Shown here: one piece after another, positions 23,949 through 32,749 of the stretch
Position numbering within the stretch: the stretch's first letter is position 1
How the letters are laid out: the number at the start of each line of letters is the position of its first letter
Source: Candidatus Neomicrothrix sp. UBA2517
GTDB lineage: Bacteria > Actinomycetota > Acidimicrobiia > Acidimicrobiales > UBA8592
Direction of reading: 5' to 3'
Assembly (NCBI GenBank): GCA_002341185.1
Contig: DDNP01000008.1
Location: 44,223-102,536 of the forward strand
DNA: 58,314 bases
The notes under the pieces: model-generated
What the model saw: the letters and a program-made list of their open reading frames with translations, nothing else
Told to the model about the DNA's origin: nothing
Databases searched by the model: none
Made by a program: the position numbers and the translations under genes

Positions 23949-25100
23949 GTGCGAATTTTAATTGATGCAGGCGACCTGGAGAAGATCGGTTATAGAAATG
24001 GGCTAGATGCTTTCGGAATTGCAAAGGCTGAACAGTTCACGTCTACTCTTAAGATACTAGAAAAGCGAAAAGCTCAAGGGTTGCACGCAGGAATGGACTT
24101 CACATACCGGAATCCATTGAGGTCGACAACACCAACTATTACTATGCCGGATGCTCGGTCTCTAATTGTTGGAGCGCGAACATACTGGAAACCCAAAGAA
24201 TCTTTGCTGAAATTTAGTGAACCAAAAGGGAAAGTAGCTCTTTATGCACAAGAGAATCACTATGAGAAGCTCAAAGAAGGACTGTCTGCAATCGCACAAG
24301 AGCTTACAAGTCATGGATACAAAGCAAAGGTTTTAGTTGATGACAATGCCTTAGTCGATCGAGAAGCAGCATTTAGGGCAGGAGTAGGTTGGTATGGAAA
24401 AAATGCAAATATCTTGATACCTAAAAGAGGTTCTTGGTTCGTGCTTGGATCGATACTAACGGATGCTCCTTTAAAGCCCGACACCCCCGTAGAAGAGGGT
24501 TGCGGTTCTTGCACTAAATGTATAACGGCTTGCCCAACACAGGCAATAATTTCACCCGGAGTCATTGACAGTAATCGTTGCTTAGCATGGTTAGTTCAAT
24601 CAGCTCAGGATTTTCCCCCTGACTTCAGAGAGGCATTAGGGGATAAAATATACGGGTGTGATGACTGTCAGGAAATCTGCCCTATCAATAAATTCGAGGA
24701 GCGAATAGAGGGAGAAAAGACTAGGGAAGAGAGATCTACAGTCTCAATTTTTGAGATCCTCGAACAAGGAGACCAAGCATTACTGCTTCAATATGGTCAA
24801 TGGTACATACCCAAACGAGATCCTCGTTATCTGAGAAGAAATGCCCTTTTAGTACTTGGAAATATAGGAGTTGCTCAAGACAAAAGAGTTCGCAAGATTG
24901 TTATGCAATACTTGTCAAGTCCCGATTCGATGTTAAGAAGTTACGCTGTATGGGCAGCCAAACGGCTTGGACTGAACGTATTTCTTGAAGGGATGGAAAG
25001 CGATGGTTCTAAAGAGGTCCAGAGAGAACTTTTGTTAGAAGTTAAGCAAAATGAAAAGACTAAAGTATGGAACTTAAACCAAAGTCAGACGAAGCAATGA
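23949..25100 (+). CDS. queG: Epoxyqueuosine reductase
   Basis: This 383-residue cobalamin and Fe-S enzyme catalyses the last step of queuosine synthesis in tRNA (epoxyqueuosine to queuosine). Two 4Fe-4S ferredoxin-like motifs are present (CGSCTKCITACPTQAI and CDDCQEICP). So is the cobalamin/substrate loop VDREAAFRAGVGWYGKN, and a C-terminal region of HEAT-like helices (YLRRNALLVLGNIG). It starts at GTG. The stop overlaps the PimB-like ATG as ATGA (25097-25100). No other queuosine gene (tgt, queA) is visible nearby, so function depends on genes elsewhere or salvage. Confidence 0.93.
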   Translation: MRILIDAGDLEKIGYRNGLDAFGIAKAEQFTSTLKILEKRKAQGLHAGMDFTYRNPLRSTTPTITMPDARSLIVGARTYWKPKESLLKFSEPKGKVALYAQENHYEKLKEGLSAIAQELTSHGYKAKVLVDDNALVDREAAFRAGVGWYGKNANILIPKRGSWFVLGSILTDAPLKPDTPVEEGCGSCTKCITACPTQAIISPGVIDSNRCLAWLVQSAQDFPPDFREALGDKIYGCDDCQEICPINKFEERIEGEKTREERSTVSIFEILEQGDQALLLQYGQWYIPKRDPRYLRRNALLVLGNIGVAQDKRVRKIVMQYLSSPDSMLRSYAVWAAKRLGLNVFLEGMESDGSKEVQRELLLEVKQNEKTKVWNLNQSQTKQ

Positions 25101-26224
25101 ATCACTTACTGGTCACAAACGACTATCCACCAAAAGTAGGAGGTATACAGTCTTATCTTTGGGAAATATACAGGCGGTTGCCGCAAGAAGAAGTGACAGT
25201 TCTATGTGCACCTCATGAAGATTCTCAATCTTTTGATTCAGAACAAAATCATAGAATTATCAGGACTAAGCAACGTTTTCTATTGCCAACGCCGCAGTTA
25301 GCCAAACAGATTCGGGCAATCGTAGAAGAACAAAAGATAGAAGCTGTATTGTTTGATCCCGCCGTTCCTGTCGGAATTTTGGGGCCAAAAATAGGAATAC
25401 CATACGGCGTTATCCTTCATGGAGCCGAGGTGACCATTCCCGGGAGAGTTCCAGTACTCAAGCAAATATTGAGGAGAGTTCTACGCGGTGCAAAGTTGGT
25501 TGTTACAGCTGGAGAATATTCAACCAAAGAGGCTGAAAGGGCCGCAAAAGCTAAACTTCCAGTTGTCATCATCCCCCCTGGCGTTGATGAAAAGCGATTT
25601 AAGCCACTGACGCCTGAGAGTCGATCGAATGCCAGATCAAAATATAACTTGAAAGAATCAGATGAAGTTATTCTTACTTTAAGCAGGCTTGTTCCTCGGA
25701 AAGGGATGGATGCATTGATTAAAGCTTGTGCAGAACTTAAGCTCAGTCGCCCAAATCTTAAACTGCTTGTAGCTGGTACAGGCAGAGATCGGTCAAGGTT
25801 GGAATTCATTGCCAAGCGGTCAAAAGCGCCCGCTATTTTTCTGGGCCATGTCGCAGACGCAGAAATCCCGACTTTATATGGATTAGCGGATCTCTTTTCA
25901 ATGCTCTGCAGAGTTAGGTGGGGGGGTCTAGAACAAGAAGGGTTTGGAATTGTCTTTTTGGAAGCGGCTGCTTCAGGTGTGCCACAACTTGCAGGTAAAA
26001 GTGGTGGTGCAGGAGAAGCAGTTCTTGATGGTAAGACAGGCAAAATTATTTCTAAACCTAAAGACATCCAAAGTATTAAGAATGCAATTTCTCAACTCCT
26101 TGACGATGAACATGATCGGAGCAAAATGAAAAAATCGTCAAGATTAAGAGCCGAAACTAAATTTTCATACGATAACTTGGCAATAGAATTCCATAGGTCA
26201 ATTCTTAAACTAAAACAAGATTAG
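25097..26224 (+). CDS. PimB-like GDP-mannose-dependent phosphatidylinositol mannoside glycosyltransferase (GT4)
   Basis: This 375-residue GT-B glycosyltransferase opens with LLVTNDYPPKVGGIQSYLW, the hallmark of mycobacterial PimB' (the second mannosyltransferase of PIM synthesis). Further signatures are GVILHGAEVTIPG, the PPGVDEKRFKP strand and the GT4 nucleotide-sugar motif EQEGFGIVFLEAAASG. It would act at the cytoplasmic face of the membrane. I chose ATG 25097, overlapping the queG stop (ATGA), over the ATG at 25067 inside queG. The neighbours (small membrane protein, SRPBCC, ROK kinase) are also found near PIM genes in actinobacteria. Confidence 0.85.
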   Translation: MNHLLVTNDYPPKVGGIQSYLWEIYRRLPQEEVTVLCAPHEDSQSFDSEQNHRIIRTKQRFLLPTPQLAKQIRAIVEEQKIEAVLFDPAVPVGILGPKIGIPYGVILHGAEVTIPGRVPVLKQILRRVLRGAKLVVTAGEYSTKEAERAAKAKLPVVIIPPGVDEKRFKPLTPESRSNARSKYNLKESDEVILTLSRLVPRKGMDALIKACAELKLSRPNLKLLVAGTGRDRSRLEFIAKRSKAPAIFLGHVADAEIPTLYGLADLFSMLCRVRWGGLEQEGFGIVFLEAAASGVPQLAGKSGGAGEAVLDGKTGKIISKPKDIQSIKNAISQLLDDEHDRSKMKKSSRLRAETKFSYDNLAIEFHRSILKLKQD

Positions 26225-26242
26225 AAAAAATCGGATACATCA

Positions 26243-26674
26243 ATGAGTCAGTACGAAACAGGCTATTTAACGAAACTCTCAGTAATCGGCACTGTCATAT
26301 TCCTTTCGGTTGGGGTCATCGCATCAATCCAATCTGCATTTGAGATAATTTTCGTAATTCTTTCATTAGTTATGTTTAGTATTGGAGTCACACTTGGGAT
26401 GAAGGCATTTGCAAACTCTGTTACCAGAAGTAGGTACGAGGTAATCATGACCATTGACTTGATCAAACTTCCTCAAGGAACCCCGAGGCAATTAAAGGTA
26501 ATTCTTTACGGCTCACTCGGAGCAGAAGTCATCGGCAGTATCCTTTTCGCCTCTCTGCAATCAAGCACTAACTTTGCCTTTGGTATCCTCGCATCATTAT
26601 TTGCCCTTGGTAATCTTAATTTGTGGGCTATCATGAATGGCAGATTCGAGAAAAGACCTAACCGGAAGGCGTAG
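26243..26674 (+). CDS. Small four-helix membrane protein
   Basis: This 143-residue integral membrane protein has about four hydrophobic helices (12-27, 31-53, 86-103 and 110-127) and a positively charged C-terminus. It matches no family I recognise with certainty; similar small membrane proteins are encoded beside PimB and SRPBCC genes in actinobacteria. It is 18 bases after the PimB-like gene and 1 base before the SRPBCC gene, clearly part of that operon. A role in lipid or glycolipid handling is only inference from context. Confidence 0.75.
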   Translation: MSQYETGYLTKLSVIGTVIFLSVGVIASIQSAFEIIFVILSLVMFSIGVTLGMKAFANSVTRSRYEVIMTIDLIKLPQGTPRQLKVILYGSLGAEVIGSILFASLQSSTNFAFGILASLFALGNLNLWAIMNGRFEKRPNRKA

Positions 26675-26675
26675 G

Positions 26676-27128
26676 ATGAGTGATCACGCTACTCAGAGAA
26701 AAATAATAAACGCTACGCCCCAACAATGCTTCGATGTAATTACTGATTTTGAGAATTACCCAAAGTGGGCATTAGATATAAAAACTGCCTCGATTTTGGA
26801 GGAAGACGAAAGTGGATTAGGTGGAGACGTTAAATTTAGGGCAGCAGCAATGGGAAGAAGCACAACCTACACACTTCGTTACTACTACGGAAGTAACCCT
26901 CTCAGGGTTGCGTGGCGACAGATTGAAGGCGATATCACTAAAAAATTGGAAGGTGAGTACGAATTCATCCCTGTAGAGGAAGGTACTAAAACAGAAGTTG
27001 CATATCACCTAGCTGCTGATTTAGCGATATTAATTCCTGGCTTTGTCAAGCGAAGGGCAGAGTCACGAATTGTTCGCGCAGCTCTAGAAGCGCTAAGCGC
27101 CAGAATTGATTCTGTCGCTACTGCCTAA
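26676..27128 (+). CDS. SRPBCC family (polyketide cyclase/START-like) protein
   Basis: This 150-residue helix-grip-fold protein starts with INATPQQCFDVITDFENYPKWA and continues through ...DVKFRAAAMGRSTTYTLRY... and ...FIPVEEGTKTEVAYHLAADL. The fold binds a hydrophobic ligand (lipid or polyketide) in a long cavity. Actinobacterial members often sit next to PIM mannosyltransferases. I chose ATG 26676, 1 base after the preceding stop; the longer frame from 26637 lies in the upstream gene. The ligand is unknown. Confidence 0.88.
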   Translation: MSDHATQRKIINATPQQCFDVITDFENYPKWALDIKTASILEEDESGLGGDVKFRAAAMGRSTTYTLRYYYGSNPLRVAWRQIEGDITKKLEGEYEFIPVEEGTKTEVAYHLAADLAILIPGFVKRRAESRIVRAALEALSARIDSVATA

Positions 27129-27136
27129 ACGATTCA

Positions 27137-27985
27137 ATGCCAAGCCTGGGATTTGATATTGGCGGAACAAACCTACGCGGACTTCAACTTCAAGAAGACG
27201 GTTCAATTTCTCCATTGCAACAACAAGAACATGCAAACGAACCGGAAGCGATCATTTCCGCAGTTAGCAACCTGGCTAGGGCATTTATGCAAAAGAGCCC
27301 TCAGAAGATTAAAGCTATTGGTGTTGGCTGTGCAGGGCATGTTTTTCCGAATGGGGTTATAAAATCATCCCCAAACCTGCCAGGTTTCCTTGATCTCCCA
27401 TTAAAAAAAATTCTCGAAGAGAATCTCCAAACTCGAGTGTTTGTAGACAATGATGCTAATTGCTCTGCATGGGCTGAGTATCGAATTGGATCAGGGATTG
27501 GAAAAGATAATCTAATAGTTGTTTCATTTGGAACAGGCATCGGAGCTGGTTTTATTCTAAATGGTTCAATTTTCCGAGGCGCCTACGGACTGGCAGGCGA
27601 AGTTGGGCATATGACTGTTGAAGAGAATGGCCGTTCTTGCCCGTGTGGAAATATTGGTTGTTGGGAACAGTATTCTTCAGGAGCTGAATTGCAAAGACTT
27701 ATTTCGCAAAACGACGGAGAGGGAACTAGTTACGAAGATATTTTGGCTAACTTCTCCCAAAAAATAGCTACAGGATTGAGGAGCCTATCGCATGTATTAG
27801 ACCCCGAAATCATTATTCTCTGCGGAGGAATCACTTCGATTGGGGCTCCATTACTAAAGGCGGTTCGAAATGCTTATTACGAAAGTGTCGGTCACAGGGA
27901 CAACAAGAAACTAACCCAAATTAAACTTGGAACGTTCAAAAATGAGGCAGGGGCGTTAGGCGCAGCATTAATGGCTTTAGATTGA
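27137..27985 (+). CDS. ROK family sugar kinase (glucokinase-like)
   Basis: This 282-residue kinase of the ROK family has the ATP loop FDIGGTNLRG near the start, VDNDANCSAWAE (catalytic Asp), VVSFGTGIGAGF and the zinc-binding motif GHMTV...CPCGNIGCWEQ. It lacks an N-terminal winged helix, so it is an enzyme rather than a ROK repressor. The likely reaction is phosphorylation of glucose or a related hexose with ATP or polyphosphate, in the cytoplasm. It follows the SRPBCC gene by 8 bases, the same arrangement as in actinobacteria where it can feed GDP-mannose or glycogen metabolism. The exact sugar is unproven. Confidence 0.92.
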   Translation: MPSLGFDIGGTNLRGLQLQEDGSISPLQQQEHANEPEAIISAVSNLARAFMQKSPQKIKAIGVGCAGHVFPNGVIKSSPNLPGFLDLPLKKILEENLQTRVFVDNDANCSAWAEYRIGSGIGKDNLIVVSFGTGIGAGFILNGSIFRGAYGLAGEVGHMTVEENGRSCPCGNIGCWEQYSSGAELQRLISQNDGEGTSYEDILANFSQKIATGLRSLSHVLDPEIIILCGGITSIGAPLLKAVRNAYYESVGHRDNKKLTQIKLGTFKNEAGALGAALMALD

Positions 27986-28050
27986 TAAAGAAAAAATAGA
28001 GATATCTGAAGGTTCGTGCCCTAAGGCCTTAAAGCGGTTACCCTGAGCTC

Positions 28051-29223
28051 ATGGAGTTCAGGCGAATTAATAATCTACCCCCATACGTTTTCACAATCAT
28101 AAATAACCTCAAAATAGAAGGAAGGCGAAACGGGGACGACATAATGGATTTCGGATTCGGCAATCCCGACCTTCCATCTCCAGAGATTGCTGTAGAAAAA
28201 TTATGTGAAGCAGCTCAAAACCCTCGGAACCACCGATACTCCCTCAGCAAAGGAATACCTAAGCTGAGAGAGGCTATTTGTGAACTTTATGAAAATAAAT
28301 TTGGTGTGAAACTTGACCCCGAAACAGAAGCGATCAACACAATTGGTGCTAAGGAGGGCCTTTCTCATTTGATGTGGGCACTGGTGCAACCAGGGGATGC
28401 AGTTCTAGTCCCATCACCGTCATACCCAATTCACCTTTACGCTCCGTTATTTGCCGGAGCGGAAGTCAGAGAAATACCACTATCAACAGGTTCAGACTTT
28501 TTCGGCTCAATGCAAGAAAGATGGGAATACAGCTGGCCTAAACCAAAGGTTATCCTCTTGTCTTTCCCGCATAACCCAACGACTACATGCGTGGATCTTG
28601 ACTTTATGCAAAAAGTCGTCGACTTTGCTAAAGATAAAGATGTTCTTCTGGTTCATGACTTTGCTTATGCTGATTTGGGATTTGACGGTTACCAGCCACC
28701 ATCAATCCTTGAGGCGGACGGGGCAAAAGATGTAGCTGTGGAACTGTACTCGATGACGAAATCATTTTCAATGGCTGGATGGCGTGTTGCGTTTATGTTG
28801 GGTAATAGCGAAGTGATTGCAGCGCTCGCAAAACTTAAGTCTTACCTTGATTATGGAACATTTCAACCAATACAAATAGCCGCGACTGTGACAATGAACG
28901 AGGCATCTGATCACCCTCAGTTAGTCAATAGTATCTATCAAAGCCGACGAGACAGCCTATGCGAGGGGCTAAACAGAATAGGTTGGCACATCAATCCACC
29001 AGAAGGAACCATGTTTGCCTGGGCAAAAATTCCTGAGCCATACAGTCACATGGGGTCTATCGAGTTTGCATCGTGGCTTGTTAAAGAAGCTAAAGTTGCA
29101 ACCTCACCTGGAATTGGCTTTGGGCCAGGAGGAGAGGGATATGTTCGCTTTGCACTAATAGAGAATGAACAAAGGACTAGTCAAGCAATTCGCCAAATTA
29201 AGAGCACTCTCACCGAACTATAA
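28051..29223 (+). CDS. Class I/II aminotransferase (AlaC/AlaA-like)
   Basis: This 390-residue fold-type I PLP enzyme, by its opening RINNLPPYVFTIINNLK and the block MDFGFGNPDLPSP, belongs to the alanine transaminase AlaC/LL-DAP-aminotransferase-like group. PSPSYPIHLYAP, SFPHNPTT (Asn contacting PLP), VHDFAYADLGFDG (Asp, Tyr) and the Schiff-base Lys in SMTKSFSMAGWRV are all visible. It may synthesise alanine from pyruvate and glutamate, giving substrate for the D-Ala branch of peptidoglycan, but this is inference. It converges on glpK with 3 bases between stops. Confidence 0.92.
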   Translation: MEFRRINNLPPYVFTIINNLKIEGRRNGDDIMDFGFGNPDLPSPEIAVEKLCEAAQNPRNHRYSLSKGIPKLREAICELYENKFGVKLDPETEAINTIGAKEGLSHLMWALVQPGDAVLVPSPSYPIHLYAPLFAGAEVREIPLSTGSDFFGSMQERWEYSWPKPKVILLSFPHNPTTTCVDLDFMQKVVDFAKDKDVLLVHDFAYADLGFDGYQPPSILEADGAKDVAVELYSMTKSFSMAGWRVAFMLGNSEVIAALAKLKSYLDYGTFQPIQIAATVTMNEASDHPQLVNSIYQSRRDSLCEGLNRIGWHINPPEGTMFAWAKIPEPYSHMGSIEFASWLVKEAKVATSPGIGFGPGGEGYVRFALIENEQRTSQAIRQIKSTLTEL

Positions 29224-29226
29224 GCA

Positions 29227-30705
29227 TCAGGAGGTCCACTCTAAGCTGCGCCGAACTGCAAGTAGCCACTTTTGGTATATGGCCTCATCCTTTTCGCCAA
29301 GGTCAGTTGGATATGCGGTAAATTCAGCAGACCAAAGGTCAGAAATTTCATCTAGAGATTTCCAAAATCCATGAGCGATCCCAGCTAGATATGCGGCTCC
29401 TAAAGCAGTTGTCTCGTGCGAGGCCGGACGGGATACAGAAACCTGCAAATGGTTTGCTTGTAATTGCAACATATGGTTCATTACAGAAGCGCCACCATCA
29501 ACTTTAAGGCTTTTGAGAGACTCCCCAGTTGCTGTTCTCATAGCTTCTATTACATCGCGTGTCTGAAAAACCATTGATTCAATCGCAGCAAGCGCTATTT
29601 CACTTCGTCCTGTACCTCTAGTCATACCTATAAGAGTTCCTCTCGCATTGGGATCCCACCATGGACTACCAAGGCCATTAAATGCAGGAACAAGAAATAC
29701 ACCACCGGTTGTGTCACATTCCAAAGCAAGATTTTCTAGTTCAGAGGCTTCAGTGATAATTCTAAGTCCGTCTCGTAACCACTGAACGGTTGCTCCGGTA
29801 GAGAAAATTGATCCTTCCAATGCATACGTTACAGAATTCCTGTTGGCTTCTGAAAGAGACCACGCAACTGTTGTAAGTAGGCCATCAACTGGATCAGGAC
29901 ATGTATTCCCTGTATTTAAGAGGATGAAGGACCCGGTACCATAAGTATTCTTGGCGTCACCCTCATTAAATCCAGCTTGTCCGAATAAAGAGGCTTGTTG
30001 ATCTCCCGCAATTCCGGTGATTGGAATCCCTGACTTAAGTGTCAGTTGATTTCTTGTTGTGCCGAAGTATCCACTTGATGGGAGAACATCAGGTAAATTA
30101 ACAATATCAATTCCAAATATTCTTAGTAGGTCGTGATCCCAACATAAATCGTGGATGTCGAAAAGCATTGTTCGTGATGCATTCGTTGTGTCTGTCGCAA
30201 AAGTAGCGCCATCAGTTAATTTCCAAAGAATCCAGCTATCAATGGTGCCAAAAGCAACGTTGTTTGAGATTTTTATTCTTTCCTTTATGAGCCACTCAAT
30301 TTTCGTAGCTGAAAAGTATGGGTCAAGAACCAATCCAGTCGATTCTCTCACTTTAGGGAGTACACCATCTGAAAGTAGTTGCGCACACCTATTAGTGGTT
30401 CTTCTATCTTGCCAGACCAGAGCTTTATGTAGGGGAGAGGAACTAGTCTTGTCCCAACAAACGACTGTTTCCCGTTGGTTCGTGATTCCAATTGCAACCG
30501 GTTGCGATCCAAACTTGAGAATCACGTCAGTTATCGTATCTTCGATGGCAGTCCAGATTTCTATAGGGTCGTGTTCCACATAACCAACTTGAGGAAAATA
30601 CTGAGGGAATTCTTTATAAGCACTCTCGACAATTAAGCCTTTTTTGTTAACAAGCATGGATCTCACTCCTGTTGTTCCGGCGTCTATCGAAAGTATTACT
30701 TCCAT
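29227..30705 (-). CDS. glpK: Glycerol kinase
   Basis: This 492-residue FGGY kinase converts glycerol and ATP to sn-glycerol 3-phosphate. SIDAGTTGVRS (ATP loop), GITNQRETVV, WQDRRT, the TTNASRTMLFDI block, GDQQASLFGQ, KNTYGTGSFIL and the C-terminal KVDGGASVMN are all typical of GlpK. Length is normal. It is on the minus strand, downstream of the lpqB-like gene by 44 bases, and may be read through from the mtrAB operon. No glycerol facilitator or glycerol-3-phosphate dehydrogenase is in the window, so glycerol uptake probably relies on genes elsewhere. Confidence 0.96.
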   Translation of the reverse strand: MEVILSIDAGTTGVRSMLVNKKGLIVESAYKEFPQYFPQVGYVEHDPIEIWTAIEDTITDVILKFGSQPVAIGITNQRETVVCWDKTSSSPLHKALVWQDRRTTNRCAQLLSDGVLPKVRESTGLVLDPYFSATKIEWLIKERIKISNNVAFGTIDSWILWKLTDGATFATDTTNASRTMLFDIHDLCWDHDLLRIFGIDIVNLPDVLPSSGYFGTTRNQLTLKSGIPITGIAGDQQASLFGQAGFNEGDAKNTYGTGSFILLNTGNTCPDPVDGLLTTVAWSLSEANRNSVTYALEGSIFSTGATVQWLRDGLRIITEASELENLALECDTTGGVFLVPAFNGLGSPWWDPNARGTLIGMTRGTGRSEIALAAIESMVFQTRDVIEAMRTATGESLKSLKVDGGASVMNHMLQLQANHLQVSVSRPASHETTALGAAYLAGIAHGFWKSLDEISDLWSAEFTAYPTDLGEKDEAIYQKWLLAVRRSLEWTS

Positions 30706-30749
30706 GTCGTATTTATCCTTTTGATGGTTTTTATCGATTTTTCAAACTA

Positions 30750-31337
30750 TTAGCCCGTAACTCCTAGAGTAGCTTCAGGGGCATAGCTCATGAACTGAAT
30801 CCTTCTCAATAATTGTTGGTCACCAGCATTAGGAGTTGGCCAAGTCTTGATATCCCCATCAATTGAAATAATAATAGAGTCTAAATCTTTAGTTTCTGTT
30901 AGTGTCCAAACAATCTGTGCCAAAGCTTTGGCAAGTTCATCTCCTTCAATGATTTCTAGGCCGCCAGCGGCAAAATTTATTATCGCAAGGTCGTCATTTT
31001 GAGTTACGCCTGCAAGAGATAAGCCTATGGGAACTGTGGTGGTTAAAGTTGCTTTACGTTCTAGAGGCAACAAATCAGCAGTAAGTTCGTTTATGAGATC
31101 AGTAACTTTCAAGTCTGCCGATGGAATGCTTCTTAAAACAGGTGAAAGTCTATCATTCTCATCAAAGAGGTATATGTACTCGAATCTGTTCTCTCCATCT
31201 GTGGACGAGCTTACTGGCGACTCAGTCCGGACAATTAGTGGCGAAGTGAGTGTTCCCGGTTTGTTGTCTTCAGGTACGCCACAGGATAGAAAAAAACTCC
31301 ATATGATTATGACCGTGAGTGAGCGTATCAGTATCAT
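30750..31337 (-). CDS. Short LpqB-like GerMN-domain lipoprotein
   Basis: This 195-residue lipoprotein has a lipobox (FLSC, Cys19) and a GerMN domain (LTTTVPIGLSLAGVTQNDDLAIINFA and the following helix LAKALAQIVWTLTE). In mycobacteria, LpqB (about 580 residues) is encoded after mtrB and has GerMN repeats plus a beta-propeller that touches MtrB. Here only the GerMN part is present, but the gene follows mtrB and overlaps its stop (ATGA). It is therefore most simply read as a minimal LpqB, an extracytoplasmic modulator of the sensor kinase. I leave out the symbol because the protein is so short. Confidence 0.8.
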   Translation of the reverse strand: MILIRSLTVIIIWSFFLSCGVPEDNKPGTLTSPLIVRTESPVSSSTDGENRFEYIYLFDENDRLSPVLRSIPSADLKVTDLINELTADLLPLERKATLTTTVPIGLSLAGVTQNDDLAIINFAAGGLEIIEGDELAKALAQIVWTLTETKDLDSIIISIDGDIKTWPTPNAGDQQLLRRIQFMSYAPEATLGVTG

Positions 31338-32743
31338 TTCACAGCTTTGGGTAAAGTTACGCTAAATTTTGATCCCGTTCCATCTGGATTAACATTCGAA
31401 ACAGTAACAGACCCTCCGTGTAGTTTTACATGTTCAGCTACGAGCGACAACCCTAGGCCAGTGCCCGTGCCGGAACCTCTCCGACCTCCCTCAGAGCCAC
31501 GGGCAAATCTGTCAAAAATTGATGACTGTTCTTCACGTCTGATTCCAGGTCCATTATCTATAACTGAAATTATTAGAGCGTTGTCTTTGATTTGTACTTC
31601 GATAGCGGTGGCACCTCCTGCGTAATAGTCAGCATTGTCAAGCAGATTGTTTATAACTCTCGCCAAGCGCCGCTTATCAGCTTCAATGAGAATGTCGTTC
31701 AATTCAAATAAGAAGACGATACTTGTGTCTTTGGAGCTTCTCTGCTCTGTTACCCTTTTTAAGAATTCAACTATTAAGAATCGCTCTAATATTAAGGCAT
31801 TAACACCCACATCGTAACGCGATATTTCTAAAAGGTCTTCAACAAGTTGCCGAAAGCGTTCTAGGTCTGCATTTAGAAGGTTTAATGCAATGTTAGAGTT
31901 CTCATCAAGCAAGTCTTTATTGCCATTTAGAATATCAATAGATGCCATAATTGTAGTTAGCGGTGACCGTAACTCATGGGAGACGTTACTGGCGAATTTA
32001 GCGTCAGCTTGGATTCGTTCTTCTAAAGTATCTGCCATTTGGTTAAAGGTTGATGCGAGCACCTCAAGGTCAGGGTCATTTCCTACGTCTAGTCGAGCTG
32101 ACAAGTCGCCAACCGCAATTGCCTTGGCTGTATGCCCGACCTCTTCGACAGGAAAAAGAACTCGCCGAGATGCCCAAAACCCAATGGCAATTCCAAATAA
32201 GAAAATGCCACCGCTGACCAGCATTAGGGTATCTGCAAGGGAATCAAGAGTGTCTTCAATATCATCAAGTGGCGTAGCTTCAAAATATAGAGCGTTTCTT
32301 GTTGCTAAAGGAAACCCAATGACCAGTACTGGGGTGCCGTCTTCCATGCGGTATTTCATTTTCGCTCCATCTGTGGATGAGCTATTTACAGTCTCCAACA
32401 ATTCAGTGTTAAGACTATCTGGGGCTACAAAGACTACTGGATCTGCTGAAATCCAATCTGTTTCAACTCTTAACACAGCCGTAGATTCTGCGCGGACCCC
32501 ACGTAGGTTTGAAAGGAAGTCTCTTACTGCCTGATCTGTCGCTCCTTCGAATATTCTTCGCTCAGCTTGTCTGGCGTTAACTGAAGCAACGCTCAAAGCG
32601 CTTTGATCTCTATTCTCAATTAAATTTCCCCTTACTAGGAAATAAGTCAATATGGAGATTCCACTGGTAATTAATAATGCGCTTACTCCGAAGGTCAGAA
32701 TAAGCCTTGTTCGGAGGCGCATTGACCGTTTAGGCGGTTTCAT
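31334..32743 (-). CDS. mtrB: MtrB-like sensor histidine kinase
   Basis: This 469-residue membrane histidine kinase has two transmembrane helices (about 13-37 and 173-192) that flank an extracytoplasmic sensor. Then come a HAMP linker (193-246) and the dimerisation/phosphoacceptor segment ASNVSHELRSPLT (His256). The catalytic ATPase core has NNLLDNADYYAGG, VIDNGPGIR and GTGLGLSLV. It is encoded directly after an OmpR-type regulator and before the GerMN lipoprotein, the same order as mtrA-mtrB-lpqB of actinobacteria, which controls cell-wall and division genes. The sensor part is shorter than in mycobacteria. Confidence 0.88.
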   Translation of the reverse strand: MKPPKRSMRLRTRLILTFGVSALLITSGISILTYFLVRGNLIENRDQSALSVASVNARQAERRIFEGATDQAVRDFLSNLRGVRAESTAVLRVETDWISADPVVFVAPDSLNTELLETVNSSSTDGAKMKYRMEDGTPVLVIGFPLATRNALYFEATPLDDIEDTLDSLADTLMLVSGGIFLFGIAIGFWASRRVLFPVEEVGHTAKAIAVGDLSARLDVGNDPDLEVLASTFNQMADTLEERIQADAKFASNVSHELRSPLTTIMASIDILNGNKDLLDENSNIALNLLNADLERFRQLVEDLLEISRYDVGVNALILERFLIVEFLKRVTEQRSSKDTSIVFLFELNDILIEADKRRLARVINNLLDNADYYAGGATAIEVQIKDNALIISVIDNGPGIRREEQSSIFDRFARGSEGGRRGSGTGTGLGLSLVAEHVKLHGGSVTVSNVNPDGTGSKFSVTLPKAVK

Positions 32744-32749
32744 GGATAG

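Noticed and set aside
31890..32534. A 214-codon frame antisense to the histidine kinase
   Set aside because: The opposite strand encodes a full sensor kinase with all motifs. The antisense frame is Ser-rich without any domain, a shadow of codon bias.
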